A DNA stretch of 39,023 nt from the NCBI RefSeq assembly GCF_019308285.1, contig NZ_WWEM01000008.1:1-39023 (forward strand). The letters run 5' to 3'. The notes beneath the pieces are model-generated. The model searched no databases and was not told the DNA's origin. It saw only the letters and a list, made by a program, of their open reading frames with translations. The position numbers were made by a program, and so were the translations under genes. Within the stretch, counting starts at the first letter, position 1. Each line of letters begins with the position of its first letter. Of this stretch, positions 7,432 to 15,832 are shown piece after piece. This DNA comes from Flavobacterium quisquiliarum (GTDB taxonomy: Bacteria > Bacteroidota > Bacteroidia > Flavobacteriales > Flavobacteriaceae).

Positions 7432-8697
7432 TTATTCTGTTCTTAATGCATCTACAGGCTTCACGTTGATTGCTGTCTGCGCCGGAATAAAACCTGCAAG
7501 CAATCCAGAACCCACTAATATTAATAATGCCACAAATACGACACGTAAATCTACACTTGGATTGGCAAACATTGTATTTCCGCCAGGAGGCATCGAATCG
7601 AGCGCCATGTTTAAAAGTGCAATAATTCCAGTTGCCACAGCTATTCCAAGCATCCCTGAAATAATCGTTAAAAATATAGACTCTGTTAATATCTGACTTC
7701 TAATAGCGCCAGGTGTTGCTCCTAAAGCTCTTCTGATTCCAATTTCTTTTGTACGTTCTTTAACCACAATAAGCATAATATTAGAAATTCCTATTACTCC
7801 AGAAATCAAGACTAATGTTCCTACGAAATAAGCAATTACCTTTAGAATATTAAATAAGCTCTGCACTTTATTAAACTGTTCATACAAATCGAAGTTTCCA
7901 ACTGCTCTCTCGTCTGTTGGGTTTACAGAATGTAGTGCTTTGATAATTTCTAAAATTTTAGGCTTTAACTCGGTAATTGATGCCTCATCTTTTGCTGTAA
8001 GCGCCATCCACCCTACTTTATCTCCATAATTAAAAGCTTGTTGAAAAGTAGTAAAAGGAATGAAAATATTTTTCTGTTCTTGTTCTGCATTTCCTCCCTG
8101 CTGTTTAGAAGCATAAACTCCAACAACCATGAAATTTATTCCGTTTATTTTTATGTATGTTCCAACAGACTCCTCCTCTTTTCCATAAAGTTCACTGATA
8201 ACCCCTTTCCCGATAACAGCTACTTTTCTTCTTTCATTAATATCCTGCTGATTTACAAAACGGCCTTTAATAATATCCATTGGCTGTTGTTTTATCAATT
8301 CAGGATAATCTCCATAAATTGTAAAAGCCGAGGTTTTCGTTCCTCTTACCACATTATTAGTTCCGTTAAAATCTCCCAGCTGATTTCTTGGAGAAACATA
8401 TAACAAATCCGGTATTGCTTGTTTTAAAGCTGCAACATCACTATTCCTAAAGTCATAACGGCGTATTTTCGGCAACCCTTTGTAAGCTTTAGACGTACTC
8501 TGACTCCACATAAACATCGTATTTGTTGCAATTCCGTCAAAACCTTTCTTAACACCGTTTTCTAGTCCATTACCTGCTGCCAGCAATATTACCAAAATGA
8601 ATATTCCCCAAAACACCCCAAAAGCGGTCAGAACAGTTCTGAACACATTGGCTGTTAAGGCCTGTAAAATCTCGTCCCAATTATCTCTACTAAACAT
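7432..8697 (-). CDS. ABC transporter permease, MacB/FtsX type (second)
   Basis: A 421-residue inner-membrane permease. One N-terminal helix (about 18-38, FGVFWGIFILVILLAAGNGL) is followed by a periplasmic MacB_PCD domain to about residue 285. The C-terminal FtsX domain has three helices, carrying the family motif ERTKEIGIRRALGATPGAIR and the end motif GFIPAQTAINVKPVDALRTE. Unlike E. coli MacB it has no fused nucleotide-binding domain, which is supplied by the gene at 9937. It lies 2 bases after the first permease, which it resembles throughout, so the two probably arose by duplication and form a heterodimer. The substrate is unknown; MacAB-type pumps export peptides, macrolides or lipoprotein-like molecules. 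Confidence 0.93.
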   Translation of the reverse strand: MFSRDNWDEILQALTANVFRTVLTAFGVFWGIFILVILLAAGNGLENGVKKGFDGIATNTMFMWSQSTSKAYKGLPKIRRYDFRNSDVAALKQAIPDLLYVSPRNQLGDFNGTNNVVRGTKTSAFTIYGDYPELIKQQPMDIIKGRFVNQQDINERRKVAVIGKGVISELYGKEEESVGTYIKINGINFMVVGVYASKQQGGNAEQEQKNIFIPFTTFQQAFNYGDKVGWMALTAKDEASITELKPKILEIIKALHSVNPTDERAVGNFDLYEQFNKVQSLFNILKVIAYFVGTLVLISGVIGISNIMLIVVKERTKEIGIRRALGATPGAIRSQILTESIFLTIISGMLGIAVATGIIALLNMALDSMPPGGNTMFANPSVDLRVVFVALLILVGSGLLAGFIPAQTAINVKPVDALRTE

Positions 8698-8699
8698 AA

Positions 8700-9944
8700 T
8701 TATTCGTCTCTAAGTGCTACAATAGGTTTGATTTTAGCGGCTCTATATGCAGGAAAAAAACCTGCCATTGCACCTGCGAATACAAGCAAAATTAAGGTTG
8801 TCAACGCTACGCCAAAATCTACTTCCGGGTTTCTAAAAAATTCACTCTGAACCATTGGACCAACAAACTCCAATAAAAGCAGACTTGCCAATAATCCAAC
8901 AAAACCCGCAATAGTCGTAATAAATATGGATTCGTGAAGAATCATAGAAATAATTGAAAATGGCGATGCCCCAAGTGCTTTTCTAATTCCAATTTCTTTT
9001 GTTCTTTCTTTCACTATAATAAGCATGATATTACTTACTCCAACTACCCCAGCTATGATTGTACAAATACCAACCCACCAGAAAAAAAGCCTGATATATA
9101 AATTCAGATCATAAAACTGCTTGGCATCTTTAACCGAATTATATACTCCCACACCGCTATCATCTTCGGGCGAAACCATATTTTTACTCTTTAGTAAATC
9201 TTTTAAATCTTGCGTAAACTTTTCAGATTGTGCTAAAGCCTCATCATAATTATCTGTCTTTTTAAGTGTGAAAAACAAATTACTTATTTTATCTCCTCCA
9301 CCAAATGTTTTTTGCACAGTAGTTAATGGCAGATAAGCACGGGTTTCTTCTCTTTCTCCTCCGGGATCTGTAAAAACCCCAACTACTTTAAAGCTAATAT
9401 TGTTAATTAAAATTTCCTCTCCAATTGCCTCTTTATCTTTAAGAAGATCCTGTTTCAATTTCATTCCAATAACAGCCACTTTTGCATTACTTTCAAGATC
9501 TTTAGCATTTATATAACGTCCTTGAACAATAGTAAGGTTTTCTATCCCGCCATAATCTGGATCAACACCTCGAAACTGATAATTTCCAGATTCTTTTCCA
9601 TACGCAAAAGACTGCCCCCAATAATTATTTGTTGAAGCACGTAAATCCAATTTATCTTCAAATTTTTGAACCGATTGATTATAATCACTATTTCTAAATT
9701 GAACGCGTCTTCCTGGGTTTAATCCTTTATACTCTTTTGTAGTTGTTCCAGACCAAACTTCAATAATTCCTGCTGCATCACGTTCAAATTGTTTTTCAAT
9801 TCCATTTTGAAGTCCTTTACCTGCACCCAATAAAATGACCAAAATGAAAATTCCCGAAGCTACCGAAATTCCTGTCAAGAATGTTCTCAAACGGTTTTTC
9901 GAAATGGCTTCAAATATTTCCTGCCAGCGTTCAATATTAAACAT
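8700..9944 (-). CDS. ABC transporter permease, MacB/FtsX type (first)
   Basis: A 414-residue permease with the same plan as its neighbour: an N-terminal helix (ISVASGIFILVILLGAGKGL), a periplasmic MacB_PCD domain, and a C-terminal FtsX domain with ERTKEIGIRKALGASPFSII and the closing GFFPAYRAAKIKPIVALRDE. Its start overlaps the end of the ATPase gene by 8 bases, which indicates translational coupling. It moves substrate by mechanotransmission from the ATPase to the adaptor/TolC duct (MacB model; inferred for this protein). Confidence 0.93.
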   Translation of the reverse strand: MFNIERWQEIFEAISKNRLRTFLTGISVASGIFILVILLGAGKGLQNGIEKQFERDAAGIIEVWSGTTTKEYKGLNPGRRVQFRNSDYNQSVQKFEDKLDLRASTNNYWGQSFAYGKESGNYQFRGVDPDYGGIENLTIVQGRYINAKDLESNAKVAVIGMKLKQDLLKDKEAIGEEILINNISFKVVGVFTDPGGEREETRAYLPLTTVQKTFGGGDKISNLFFTLKKTDNYDEALAQSEKFTQDLKDLLKSKNMVSPEDDSGVGVYNSVKDAKQFYDLNLYIRLFFWWVGICTIIAGVVGVSNIMLIIVKERTKEIGIRKALGASPFSIISMILHESIFITTIAGFVGLLASLLLLEFVGPMVQSEFFRNPEVDFGVALTTLILLVFAGAMAGFFPAYRAAKIKPIVALRDE

Positions 9945-10638
9945 AAGACGAAGCTCTAACTTGTTCTACTTTTTTATCATCGATAATTAATCCATCTTTT
10001 AGGACTACGTTTCTTTTGCACATGGCGGCAATATCAGGTTCGTGGGTAACAATCAAAATTGTTTTACCTTCATCATTAATACCTTGAATCAATTCCATTA
10101 CCTCATAAGAAGTTTTAGTATCCAATGCTCCTGTAGGCTCATCGGCCAATAAAACTTTTGGATTTGAAGCTAATGCTCTTGCAATCGCCACACGTTGTTT
10201 CTGCCCTCCAGAAAGTTCATTTGGCAAGTGATGAGAGTGAGATCCCAACCCTACTTTTTCTAAGTACTTCATCGCAATATCATAGCGTTCTTTTCTTTTA
10301 ACTCCCTGATAATACAAAGGCATTGCAACATTATCAAGTGCTGTTTTGTAATTAATCAAATTAAAAGACTGAAAAACAAACCCTAAGAATTTGTTTCTAT
10401 ATTTTGAAGCAAGGGTTTCGTTTAATTTTTTGATTGGAGTTTTATCCAAAATATAACTTCCAGAATCGGCTTCATCTAGAATACCTAAAATATTAAGGAG
10501 TGTAGATTTACCTGAACCAGATGATCCCATGATCGCAACTAATTCACCTTCTTCAATATTAAAATTAATACCTTTTAGTACGTGTAATTCTGAACTTCCC
10601 ATCTTGTAGGACTTGTGCAAATCTTTAATTTCGATCAT
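9937..10638 (-). CDS. ABC transporter ATP-binding protein (MacB/LolD class)
   Basis: A 233-residue cytoplasmic ATPase powering the two permeases. The Walker A GSSGSGKS is at residues 38-45, the Q-loop at Q90, the signature LSGGQKQ at 142-148, the Walker B VLLADE at 162-167, and the H-loop histidine at 199 in VTHEPD. The LNILGILDEADSG and RNKFLGFVFQSFNL segments are typical of the LolD/MacB branch. It is the first gene of the efflux operon. The 176-base gap before it separates it from the divergent DUF4403 gene; I saw only a weak minus-strand -7 candidate (TATTATTG near 10660). Confidence 0.95.
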   Translation of the reverse strand: MIEIKDLHKSYKMGSSELHVLKGINFNIEEGELVAIMGSSGSGKSTLLNILGILDEADSGSYILDKTPIKKLNETLASKYRNKFLGFVFQSFNLINYKTALDNVAMPLYYQGVKRKERYDIAMKYLEKVGLGSHSHHLPNELSGGQKQRVAIARALASNPKVLLADEPTGALDTKTSYEVMELIQGINDEGKTILIVTHEPDIAAMCKRNVVLKDGLIIDDKKVEQVRASSYV

Positions 10639-10747
10639 GGTATTGTTAAATTTTTAGACAATAATAACATTTTTATTAAGTAATTTATGATAATAAAAAG
10701 TTAATAATTTTGTTACCTATTTTGTATTAGACTTCAAACTTTAGCAA

Positions 10748-10777
10748 TTGTTACACTTTTTTAATAAAATATGATTG
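10748..10777 (+). promoter_or_regulatory. Candidate promoter of the DUF4403 lipoprotein gene
   Basis: TTG (10748-10750), a 19-base spacer, and TATGATTG (10770-10777), one mismatch from TAnnTTTG. The start would be near 10784, giving a leader of about 30 bases before the ATG at 10815. Confidence 0.4.
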
Positions 10778-10814
10778 TTTTCGTAATTTTACGACGTTTT
10801 TAAAACCTACCTTA

Positions 10815-12221
10815 ATGAAACTAACTTCGATTATTTCAATGTTTACAGCCCTTGCAATACTTACAGGCTGTTCTACCGCTCAAAAATTAGAAACCCTAAA
10901 ACCAGAACCAGATGATGCTAGTCCGTTAGTTTACGACAGCAGCCCTTCATTCATCAACTTACCGATTACAATCAAGTTAAGTGATATCGAAAACCAAACA
11001 AATACCTTTTTAAACGGATTAATTTACGAAGACAACAACATCGAAGATGACGATATTCAAATAAAAATCTGGAAACAGGCCCCCATCAAAATTCAAAACG
11101 ATCCAGCCAATCCAAACAAAAAAATAAAAACTATTTTACCGCTTAAAGCAAATATCAAATATCGTATTGGCACTAAAAAACTGGGTGTCGAATTATATGA
11201 TGTTCGTGAATTTAATCTAAACGGAACTATCACATTATCCAGTGAAACAGCCTTAACAAACTGGAAACTGACCACAAAAACCGAGTTCAAATCGCTTAAT
11301 TGGAGTGAAAGCCCTACAATGACCGTTTTTGGTAAAAATATGCCGATTACTTATTTAATAAATCCGGCTATTTCTATTTTTAAAGGAAAACTTGAAAAGA
11401 CAATCGATGAAGCTATTGAGCAGTCAATGGATTTTAAACCAAATGTTCTTCAGGCAGTTGAAAAAATATGTACACCATTCCAAATGAGTGATACTTATGA
11501 AAGCTGGCTTCGAATTGTTCCCATCGAAATCTACTCTACAAACGCCAAACTTAAAAACGATTCGTTTTTATTGGATATGGGAATGAAATGCAACATGGAA
11601 ACCATTGTTGGCAAACAGCCTGAATCAAAGTTTAACGCTAACAAAATTACATTAAAGCCAGTTACTAAGATTCCAAATCAAATTTCCGCAAATATTGCAG
11701 CGATTTCAAGCTACGTAGATGCTTCGAAAATCATGACGAAGAATTTTGCTGGACAAGAATTTGGTTCCGGAAGCAAAAAAATAACCGTGAAAAACGTTTC
11801 CATCTGGCATAAGGAAGGCAAAATGATTATTGCTCTAGATGTTTTAGGATATATCAACGGAACACTCTATCTAAATGGTTTTCCATCATACAATGCTCAG
11901 ACAAAAGAAATTTACTTTGAGAAATTAGATTATGTATTAGACACGAAAAGTAGATTGATGCGAACTGCAAGCTGGCTCGGACAAGGATACATTCTAAGAA
12001 AAATGGAAGAAAGTTGTCGTTATTCAATTCAACCCAATTTAGAAGAAGGTAAAAAGAGTATGGCAGGCTACTTGAAAAATTATTCTCCGATGCCAGGTGT
12101 ATTTGTAAATGGAAAAATGGAAGATATTCAGTTTGACAAAATCCAACTCACCAATCAAGCAATTATCGCTTTTATAAAGATAAATGGTACGGTTAATGTT
12201 TCGGTCAACGGATTGAAGTAA
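10815..12221 (+). CDS. DUF4403 family lipoprotein
   Basis: A 468-residue protein with a lipoprotein signal: MKLTSIISMFTALAILTGC, the lipobox LTGC ending at Cys19. The mature part opens with SPSFINLPITIKLSDIENQT, the recognisable start of DUF4403, and continues as a beta-rich protein with repeated strands. DUF4403 proteins are envelope proteins of Bacteroidota and Proteobacteria with no settled function that I know of. There is one cysteine pair candidate (ICTPF and MKCNM). It is divergent from the efflux operon and convergent with the oxidase cluster, with which it shares a two-way terminator at 12227. Its periplasmic-facing membrane location is inferred from the lipobox. Confidence 0.85.
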   Translation: MKLTSIISMFTALAILTGCSTAQKLETLKPEPDDASPLVYDSSPSFINLPITIKLSDIENQTNTFLNGLIYEDNNIEDDDIQIKIWKQAPIKIQNDPANPNKKIKTILPLKANIKYRIGTKKLGVELYDVREFNLNGTITLSSETALTNWKLTTKTEFKSLNWSESPTMTVFGKNMPITYLINPAISIFKGKLEKTIDEAIEQSMDFKPNVLQAVEKICTPFQMSDTYESWLRIVPIEIYSTNAKLKNDSFLLDMGMKCNMETIVGKQPESKFNANKITLKPVTKIPNQISANIAAISSYVDASKIMTKNFAGQEFGSGSKKITVKNVSIWHKEGKMIIALDVLGYINGTLYLNGFPSYNAQTKEIYFEKLDYVLDTKSRLMRTASWLGQGYILRKMEESCRYSIQPNLEEGKKSMAGYLKNYSPMPGVFVNGKMEDIQFDKIQLTNQAIIAFIKINGTVNVSVNGLK

Positions 12222-12226
12222 TAAAC

Positions 12227-12258
12227 AAAAAAGCAGTGTAAAATTACACTGCTTTTTT
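12227..12258. terminator. Two-way terminator between convergent genes
   Basis: AAAAAAGCAGTGTAA (12227-12241) is complementary over 15 bases to TTACACTGCTTTTTT (12244-12258). It ends in a T tract on both strands. The TAA stop of the minus-strand gene (12246-12244) lies inside the stem. Confidence 0.85.
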
Positions 12259-12501
12259 CTTTTTATACATTCGATAAATCAAATAGCCAATTATGATTAC
12301 CAGTAAATACGGAATAACCATCAAGTAAACAATTCCATCATTTACTGCTTCTGCTTTTTTGGTGTTAGAATCTCCCGATAAAGCGGCACGACACATAGCA
12401 CATTGGGCTTGCGCCGAAATTCCAATTAGGAAAAAACAAATTCCAAATAGCAAGGTTTGGATTTTGGAATTTGTTTTTTGGCTTTTATTTTTAATGTACA
12501 T
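12244..12501 (-). CDS. Small CxxC membrane protein of the oxidase-biogenesis cluster (unknown function)
   Basis: An 85-residue protein. A basic N-terminus and hydrophobic segment (about 17-30, TLLFGICFFLIGISAQAQ) look like a signal peptide. A short external segment starts with CAMC (residues 34-37), then RAALSGDSNTKKAEAVNDG, and a second helix (about 58-77) ends in the cytoplasmic tail YKKKKAV. Its start overlaps the DUF420 gene by 11 bases, so it is co-translated with oxidase assembly genes. A periplasmic CxxC next to SCO and DUF420 suggests metal or thiol handling for oxidase assembly, but that is inference from context. I do not recognise a named family. Confidence 0.8.
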   Translation of the reverse strand: MYIKNKSQKTNSKIQTLLFGICFFLIGISAQAQCAMCRAALSGDSNTKKAEAVNDGIVYLMVIPYLLVIIIGYLIYRMYKKKKAV

Positions 12502-13033
12502 AATATGGTGAAATCATTAAGTAAACTACGACTCCTGTTACTGCAACGTATAACCAAAGTGGAAACGTTATTTTAGCAATTTTTCTATGTCTGTCAAAAC
12601 GTTTTGCAAGTGCTCTAACATAGGTAATAAGCACCAATGGAATAATAGCAATTGACAATAAAATATGAGTTACAAGAATAAAGAAATAAACATAACGTAA
12701 AGCTCCCTCTCCTCCATATTTTGTAGAATCCGAAGTCATGTGATATGCAACATACATAACTAAAAATGCAACCGACAACGCAATAGCAAAAGTCATTAAT
12801 CTTTCGTGTAATTTTTGGTTTCCTTTTTTAATTGCTAAAACAGCCCAAACTAAAACAACAGCAGTAATACCATTTGTTGTTGCATAAATTGGAGGTAAAA
12901 AAGATAAAGGCTCGACATTAAAACCAAAATCTTTTAACTTAACTCCAAACAAAATCGCTACTACAACCGGAATGATAATTGAAACTGCAATAATAAGTTT
13001 GCTGTATTTTTTTTCTAAAGTATTGTCTTCCAT
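12491..13033 (-). CDS. DUF420 membrane protein (CtaM-like oxidase assembly factor)
   Basis: A 180-residue integral membrane protein with five predicted helices. Conserved family features are the histidines in KLHERLM, VAYHMT and VTHILLS, and the C-terminal FDRHRKIAKITFPLWLYVAV. DUF420 includes CtaM, which is needed for maturation of aa3-type oxidases in Firmicutes. It sits 2 bases after the SCO gene and overlaps the CxxC protein gene, so an oxidase assembly role fits. The exact biochemical activity is not readable from the sequence. Confidence 0.88.
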   Translation of the reverse strand: MEDNTLEKKYSKLIIAVSIIIPVVVAILFGVKLKDFGFNVEPLSFLPPIYATTNGITAVVLVWAVLAIKKGNQKLHERLMTFAIALSVAFLVMYVAYHMTSDSTKYGGEGALRYVYFFILVTHILLSIAIIPLVLITYVRALAKRFDRHRKIAKITFPLWLYVAVTGVVVYLMISPYYVH

Positions 13034-13035
13034 TT

Positions 13036-13722
13036 TTATTCTTCTAATAAAATTTTAATGTCTTGTTGAATATCACGAACTCCTTTTTTATCTAAACCAT
13101 CATAATAAATAGTCGGATTTCCAAATTCATCTTTTCTGCATCGAATATTTCCGTCTTTATCGATCAAAGCAAATAGTCCAGAATGCTCAAAACCGCCACT
13201 CACTTTATCATTTTGTCCTGCATAAAGATTAAAACCTTTATTCGATAAATCCATAATCACGTTTTTATCTCCAGTTAAGAAATTCCAGTTTGACGATTTT
13301 ACCCCTAATAATTTAGCATGATCTTTTAAAACTTGCGGTGTATCATGATTCGGATCAATTGTAATCGAAACGATTCCAAAATTAGGATTTCCGAAAAATG
13401 TCTTTTCAATTTCCAGCATACTCATATTCATTTTCGGGCAAATCGAAGGACATGTTGTAAAGAAAAACTCCAATACATACACTTTCCCTTTGTAAGTTTC
13501 ATTTGAAACTTTTACATTATCTTGATTCGTTAATTCAAACTTTGGAGCTGGACCAATTGTTAAAAGTTTTGCTTCTTTTGAAGATTTCGCTTCAACATTA
13601 TCTAAACGGTTTCCTTTTACAACATCTCCGTTACTTACTCGATCTACAATTTTTGGAATAGCATAAATCCCAAAAATCAAAATGATAAAGGAGATTCCTA
13701 TATATGATTTATTTTTGAACAT
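13036..13722 (-). CDS. SCO1/SenC family copper chaperone for cytochrome oxidase
   Basis: A 228-residue thioredoxin-fold protein anchored by an N-terminal helix (residues 6-24). The copper-binding motif CPSIC is at Cys91-Cys95 in EFFFTTCPSICPKMNM, and the third ligand is His180 in GGFEHSGLFALID. IDPNHDTP (122-129) is a family landmark. SCO proteins deliver copper and reducing power to the CuA centre of oxidase subunit II on the outer face of the membrane. It is flanked by DUF420 and a cysteine-less SCO-like paralogue 12 bases upstream. Confidence 0.94.
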   Translation of the reverse strand: MFKNKSYIGISFIILIFGIYAIPKIVDRVSNGDVVKGNRLDNVEAKSSKEAKLLTIGPAPKFELTNQDNVKVSNETYKGKVYVLEFFFTTCPSICPKMNMSMLEIEKTFFGNPNFGIVSITIDPNHDTPQVLKDHAKLLGVKSSNWNFLTGDKNVIMDLSNKGFNLYAGQNDKVSGGFEHSGLFALIDKDGNIRCRKDEFGNPTIYYDGLDKKGVRDIQQDIKILLEE

Positions 13723-13734
13723 TATAAATGATTA

Positions 13735-14376
13735 TTAAAGTTGCTTTGTAGCGTTATGATTTTTCTTTAAAGCGGCGCGGTATTCGTATAAAATGATTTT
13801 AAAATCATCCAGCATTTCATTGCTTAATTCTGAAGGATGAAAAGTATCATATCCTTCCTTATACTCGTCCTTATCTTTTCTTCCTCTTAGATTGCGTTCT
13901 TTATCTACTATATAAACGTTTGAAGTTCCAAGATTTTGATTTAGTTTTCCTTTTAGATGAAGCTGATCATAAAACTGCTGAATTTCTTCATTTGATGCAA
14001 AAACAAAATTCCAGTTTTTCACATCTGTAAAAGGAGATAAAGCATCCACAATTTTCTGCGCTTCTTTTTCAGTCCCGAGCGGGCATAAAACTACAAACTG
14101 AAGATCTTCAAAACCATTATATCGTTTGTAGATCTTTTCATTTAAATTAAAATAATTTCCTCTATTGTCCAGAATATTTGAACCTGAAAAACCAAGTACT
14201 GTAATTTTTTTATCTAGAGAAACTTTCTTTCCGTTTAATGATTTCCAATTTCCAAAATCGGCCACTTTTGGTGTTATTACAGGAAGAGTTGTAAAACTAT
14301 TTACACCAGAAGCAAAAAATAAATAAGCTACAATTGGTAGAACAAAAAGTACAAAGAGAACTATATTTTTTTTCAT
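13735..14376 (-). CDS. SCO/thioredoxin-like protein lacking the copper-binding cysteines
   Basis: A 213-residue protein with an N-terminal membrane anchor (residues 5-24). The layout follows the SCO protein encoded next door: KKITVLGFSGSNILDN occupies the place of the CxxxC strand, NWNFVFASNEEIQQFYD matches NWNFLTGD, and VYIVDKERNLRGRKDKDEY matches ALIDKDGNIRCRKDEFG. The only cysteine is Cys98 (VVLCPLG), so the copper motif is absent. His180 lies in DTFHPSE near the C-terminus. It is probably a structural or regulatory partner in oxidase assembly; homology to SCO is inferred by eye. It follows the terminator at 14406-14432, and a perfect -7 element (14402-14409) suggests its own promoter. Confidence 0.82.
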   Translation of the reverse strand: MKKNIVLFVLFVLPIVAYLFFASGVNSFTTLPVITPKVADFGNWKSLNGKKVSLDKKITVLGFSGSNILDNRGNYFNLNEKIYKRYNGFEDLQFVVLCPLGTEKEAQKIVDALSPFTDVKNWNFVFASNEEIQQFYDQLHLKGKLNQNLGTSNVYIVDKERNLRGRKDKDEYKEGYDTFHPSELSNEMLDDFKIILYEYRAALKKNHNATKQL

Positions 14377-14401
14377 TGTATTAACGGAAATTATTGAGGT
14401 A

Positions 14402-14409
14402 CAAAAATA
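14402..14409 (-). promoter_or_regulatory. Candidate -7 element for the SCO-like/SCO/DUF420 operon
   Basis: TATTTTTG on the minus strand is a perfect TAnnTTTG, 26 bases before the ATG at 14376. It overlaps the T tract of the preceding terminator, so chance is possible in this T-rich stretch, and no TTG was found at -33. Confidence 0.3.
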
Positions 14410-14432
14410 AAAAAATCCCGATGTTATCGGGA
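14406..14432 (-). terminator. Terminator of the oxidase subunit operon
   Basis: On the minus strand TCCCGAT (14432-14426) pairs with ATCGGGA (14422-14416) around a 3-base loop, followed by seven T, A and more T. It lies just after the subunit IV gene. Confidence 0.85.
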
Positions 14433-14454
14433 CTCTTTTCGAATTAATATCATG

Positions 14455-14805
14455 TTAAAAATTCCATTTAATAGTAGAATCTTTAAAAACCCCATAAATA
14501 TAATGTCCTTCTGTTAACAGAATAAACAATAAATATAAAACTAGGAAGATAACAGGAGAAACAACAGACCATCTAAGGCTGCTTTTTTCACCTTCCATGT
14601 GCATAAATGCCCATACAATATAATATGCTTTGAAAATTGTAAGGATGTAGAAAATCCAGTTTAACAAATTCAAACCGATAAAATGCGTGAATTCTAATGA
14701 TGCAGGTTTGTAGATACCCAAAATAACTTCTACTGTAGTTACTACTGAAAGTAATGCGAAAACAAACCAGATTCTTTTTGTATTTGATACGTGCTCGTGT
14801 GACAT
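14455..14805 (-). CDS. Cytochrome c oxidase subunit IV family protein
   Basis: A 116-residue membrane protein with three predicted helices (about 12-30, 42-66 and 78-100). The pattern IFKAYYIVWAFMHMEGEKSSL matches the conserved core of the prokaryotic subunit IV family (helix 2 followed by a polar FMHM turn). It is the last gene of the ctaB/subunit III/subunit III/subunit IV run, 19 bases after subunit III and followed by a strong terminator. Subunit IV is a small accessory subunit of aa3/caa3 oxidases in the inner membrane. Confidence 0.9.
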   Translation of the reverse strand: MSHEHVSNTKRIWFVFALLSVVTTVEVILGIYKPASLEFTHFIGLNLLNWIFYILTIFKAYYIVWAFMHMEGEKSSLRWSVVSPVIFLVLYLLFILLTEGHYIYGVFKDSTIKWNF

Positions 14806-14824
14806 AATAATTAAATTCTAAAAA

Positions 14825-15808
14825 TTAAACTAAGTAGAATACTGTAAATACAAATACCCAAACTAAATCTACGAAGTGCCAGTATAAACCAACTTTCTCA
14901 ACCATTTCGTAGCTTCTTCTTTTCTCGTAAGTACCCAATAATACATTAAAGAAAATGATGATATTGATGATAACTCCAGAGAATACGTGAAATCCGTGGA
15001 AACCTGTAATAAAGAAGAAGAAATCAGCAAATAATTTATTACCGTACTCATTTCTAATTAAATTAGCTCCTTCTACTACGTATTTAGCACTTGCTAAATG
15101 TTTCTCAGATTCTTCTCTTGATAAAACTGTTTTTTTCTTTTTATCAGTAAGTTTTTCTGTTCTAATTAAAATTTCTGGGTGTGCTTTAAATCCAGCTTGA
15201 ACTTCAGCAACAGTAAAGCTTGGTTGAGATTCAGCATCTTCCATAAACCAAGTTGAGTGGCTTCTTGTTAAAGCTTCTCTTTGCTCTGGCAATTTAACAG
15301 CAAAATCAGCCAAAGCTACTCTTTTACCATCTTTATCCACGAATTGAAGTAAACTACCTCCAACTGTTTCAACTGCACCATATTCTCCTTTAATGAAGTT
15401 TTTCCATTCCCAAGCTTGAGAACCAACGAAAATAAGACCTCCAATAATAGTTAAGAACATATAAATTGCAACTTTTGTCTTTTTCAATTGATGACCTGCA
15501 TCAACAGCTAAAACCATTGTTACAGAAGAAAAGATCAAAATAAAAGTCATTAATGCTACATAATACATTGGAGCCGCAACACCATGCATAAATGGGAAGT
15601 GAGTAAACACTTCGTCAGCCAAAGGCCAAGTTTCAATAAATTTAAATCTAGAAAAACCATAAGCTCCTAGAAATCCAGAGAATGTTAAGGCATCTGATAC
15701 GATAAAAAACCACATCATCATTTTACCATAACTTGCTCCTAAAGGCTCATTGTGACCGCCTCCCCAAGTTTTTTCGTCGTTGTTTGCAGTAGTAACTGTC
15801 GCTCCCAT
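14825..15808 (-). CDS. Cytochrome c oxidase subunit III with a large extramembrane insert
   Basis: A 327-residue heme-copper oxidase subunit III. Helices occur at about 28-50, 80-103, 112-132, 262-290 and 302-327. Family landmarks are EPLGASYGKMMMWFFIVSDA near the start, TGFHGFHVFSG before the last helices, and GLYWHFVDLVWVFVFTVFY at the end. Between the third and fourth helices lies a polar segment of about 120 residues (roughly 140-258) not found in short subunit III proteins. The gene lies 42 bases after another subunit III gene, and a promoter-like sequence in the gap (15833-15863) may give extra transcription. Subunits I and II are not in the window. Confidence 0.93.
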   Translation of the reverse strand: MGATVTTANNDEKTWGGGHNEPLGASYGKMMMWFFIVSDALTFSGFLGAYGFSRFKFIETWPLADEVFTHFPFMHGVAAPMYYVALMTFILIFSSVTMVLAVDAGHQLKKTKVAIYMFLTIIGGLIFVGSQAWEWKNFIKGEYGAVETVGGSLLQFVDKDGKRVALADFAVKLPEQREALTRSHSTWFMEDAESQPSFTVAEVQAGFKAHPEILIRTEKLTDKKKKTVLSREESEKHLASAKYVVEGANLIRNEYGNKLFADFFFFITGFHGFHVFSGVIINIIIFFNVLLGTYEKRRSYEMVEKVGLYWHFVDLVWVFVFTVFYLV

Positions 15809-15832
15809 AAAAGATATTCGTTAAAAAGTTCC

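Noticed and set aside
13735..14376. The cysteine-less SCO-like gene as a decaying pseudogene
   Set aside because: The frame is intact, with signal anchor, normal codon use and a close-packed operon position, so it is more likely a functional divergent paralogue.
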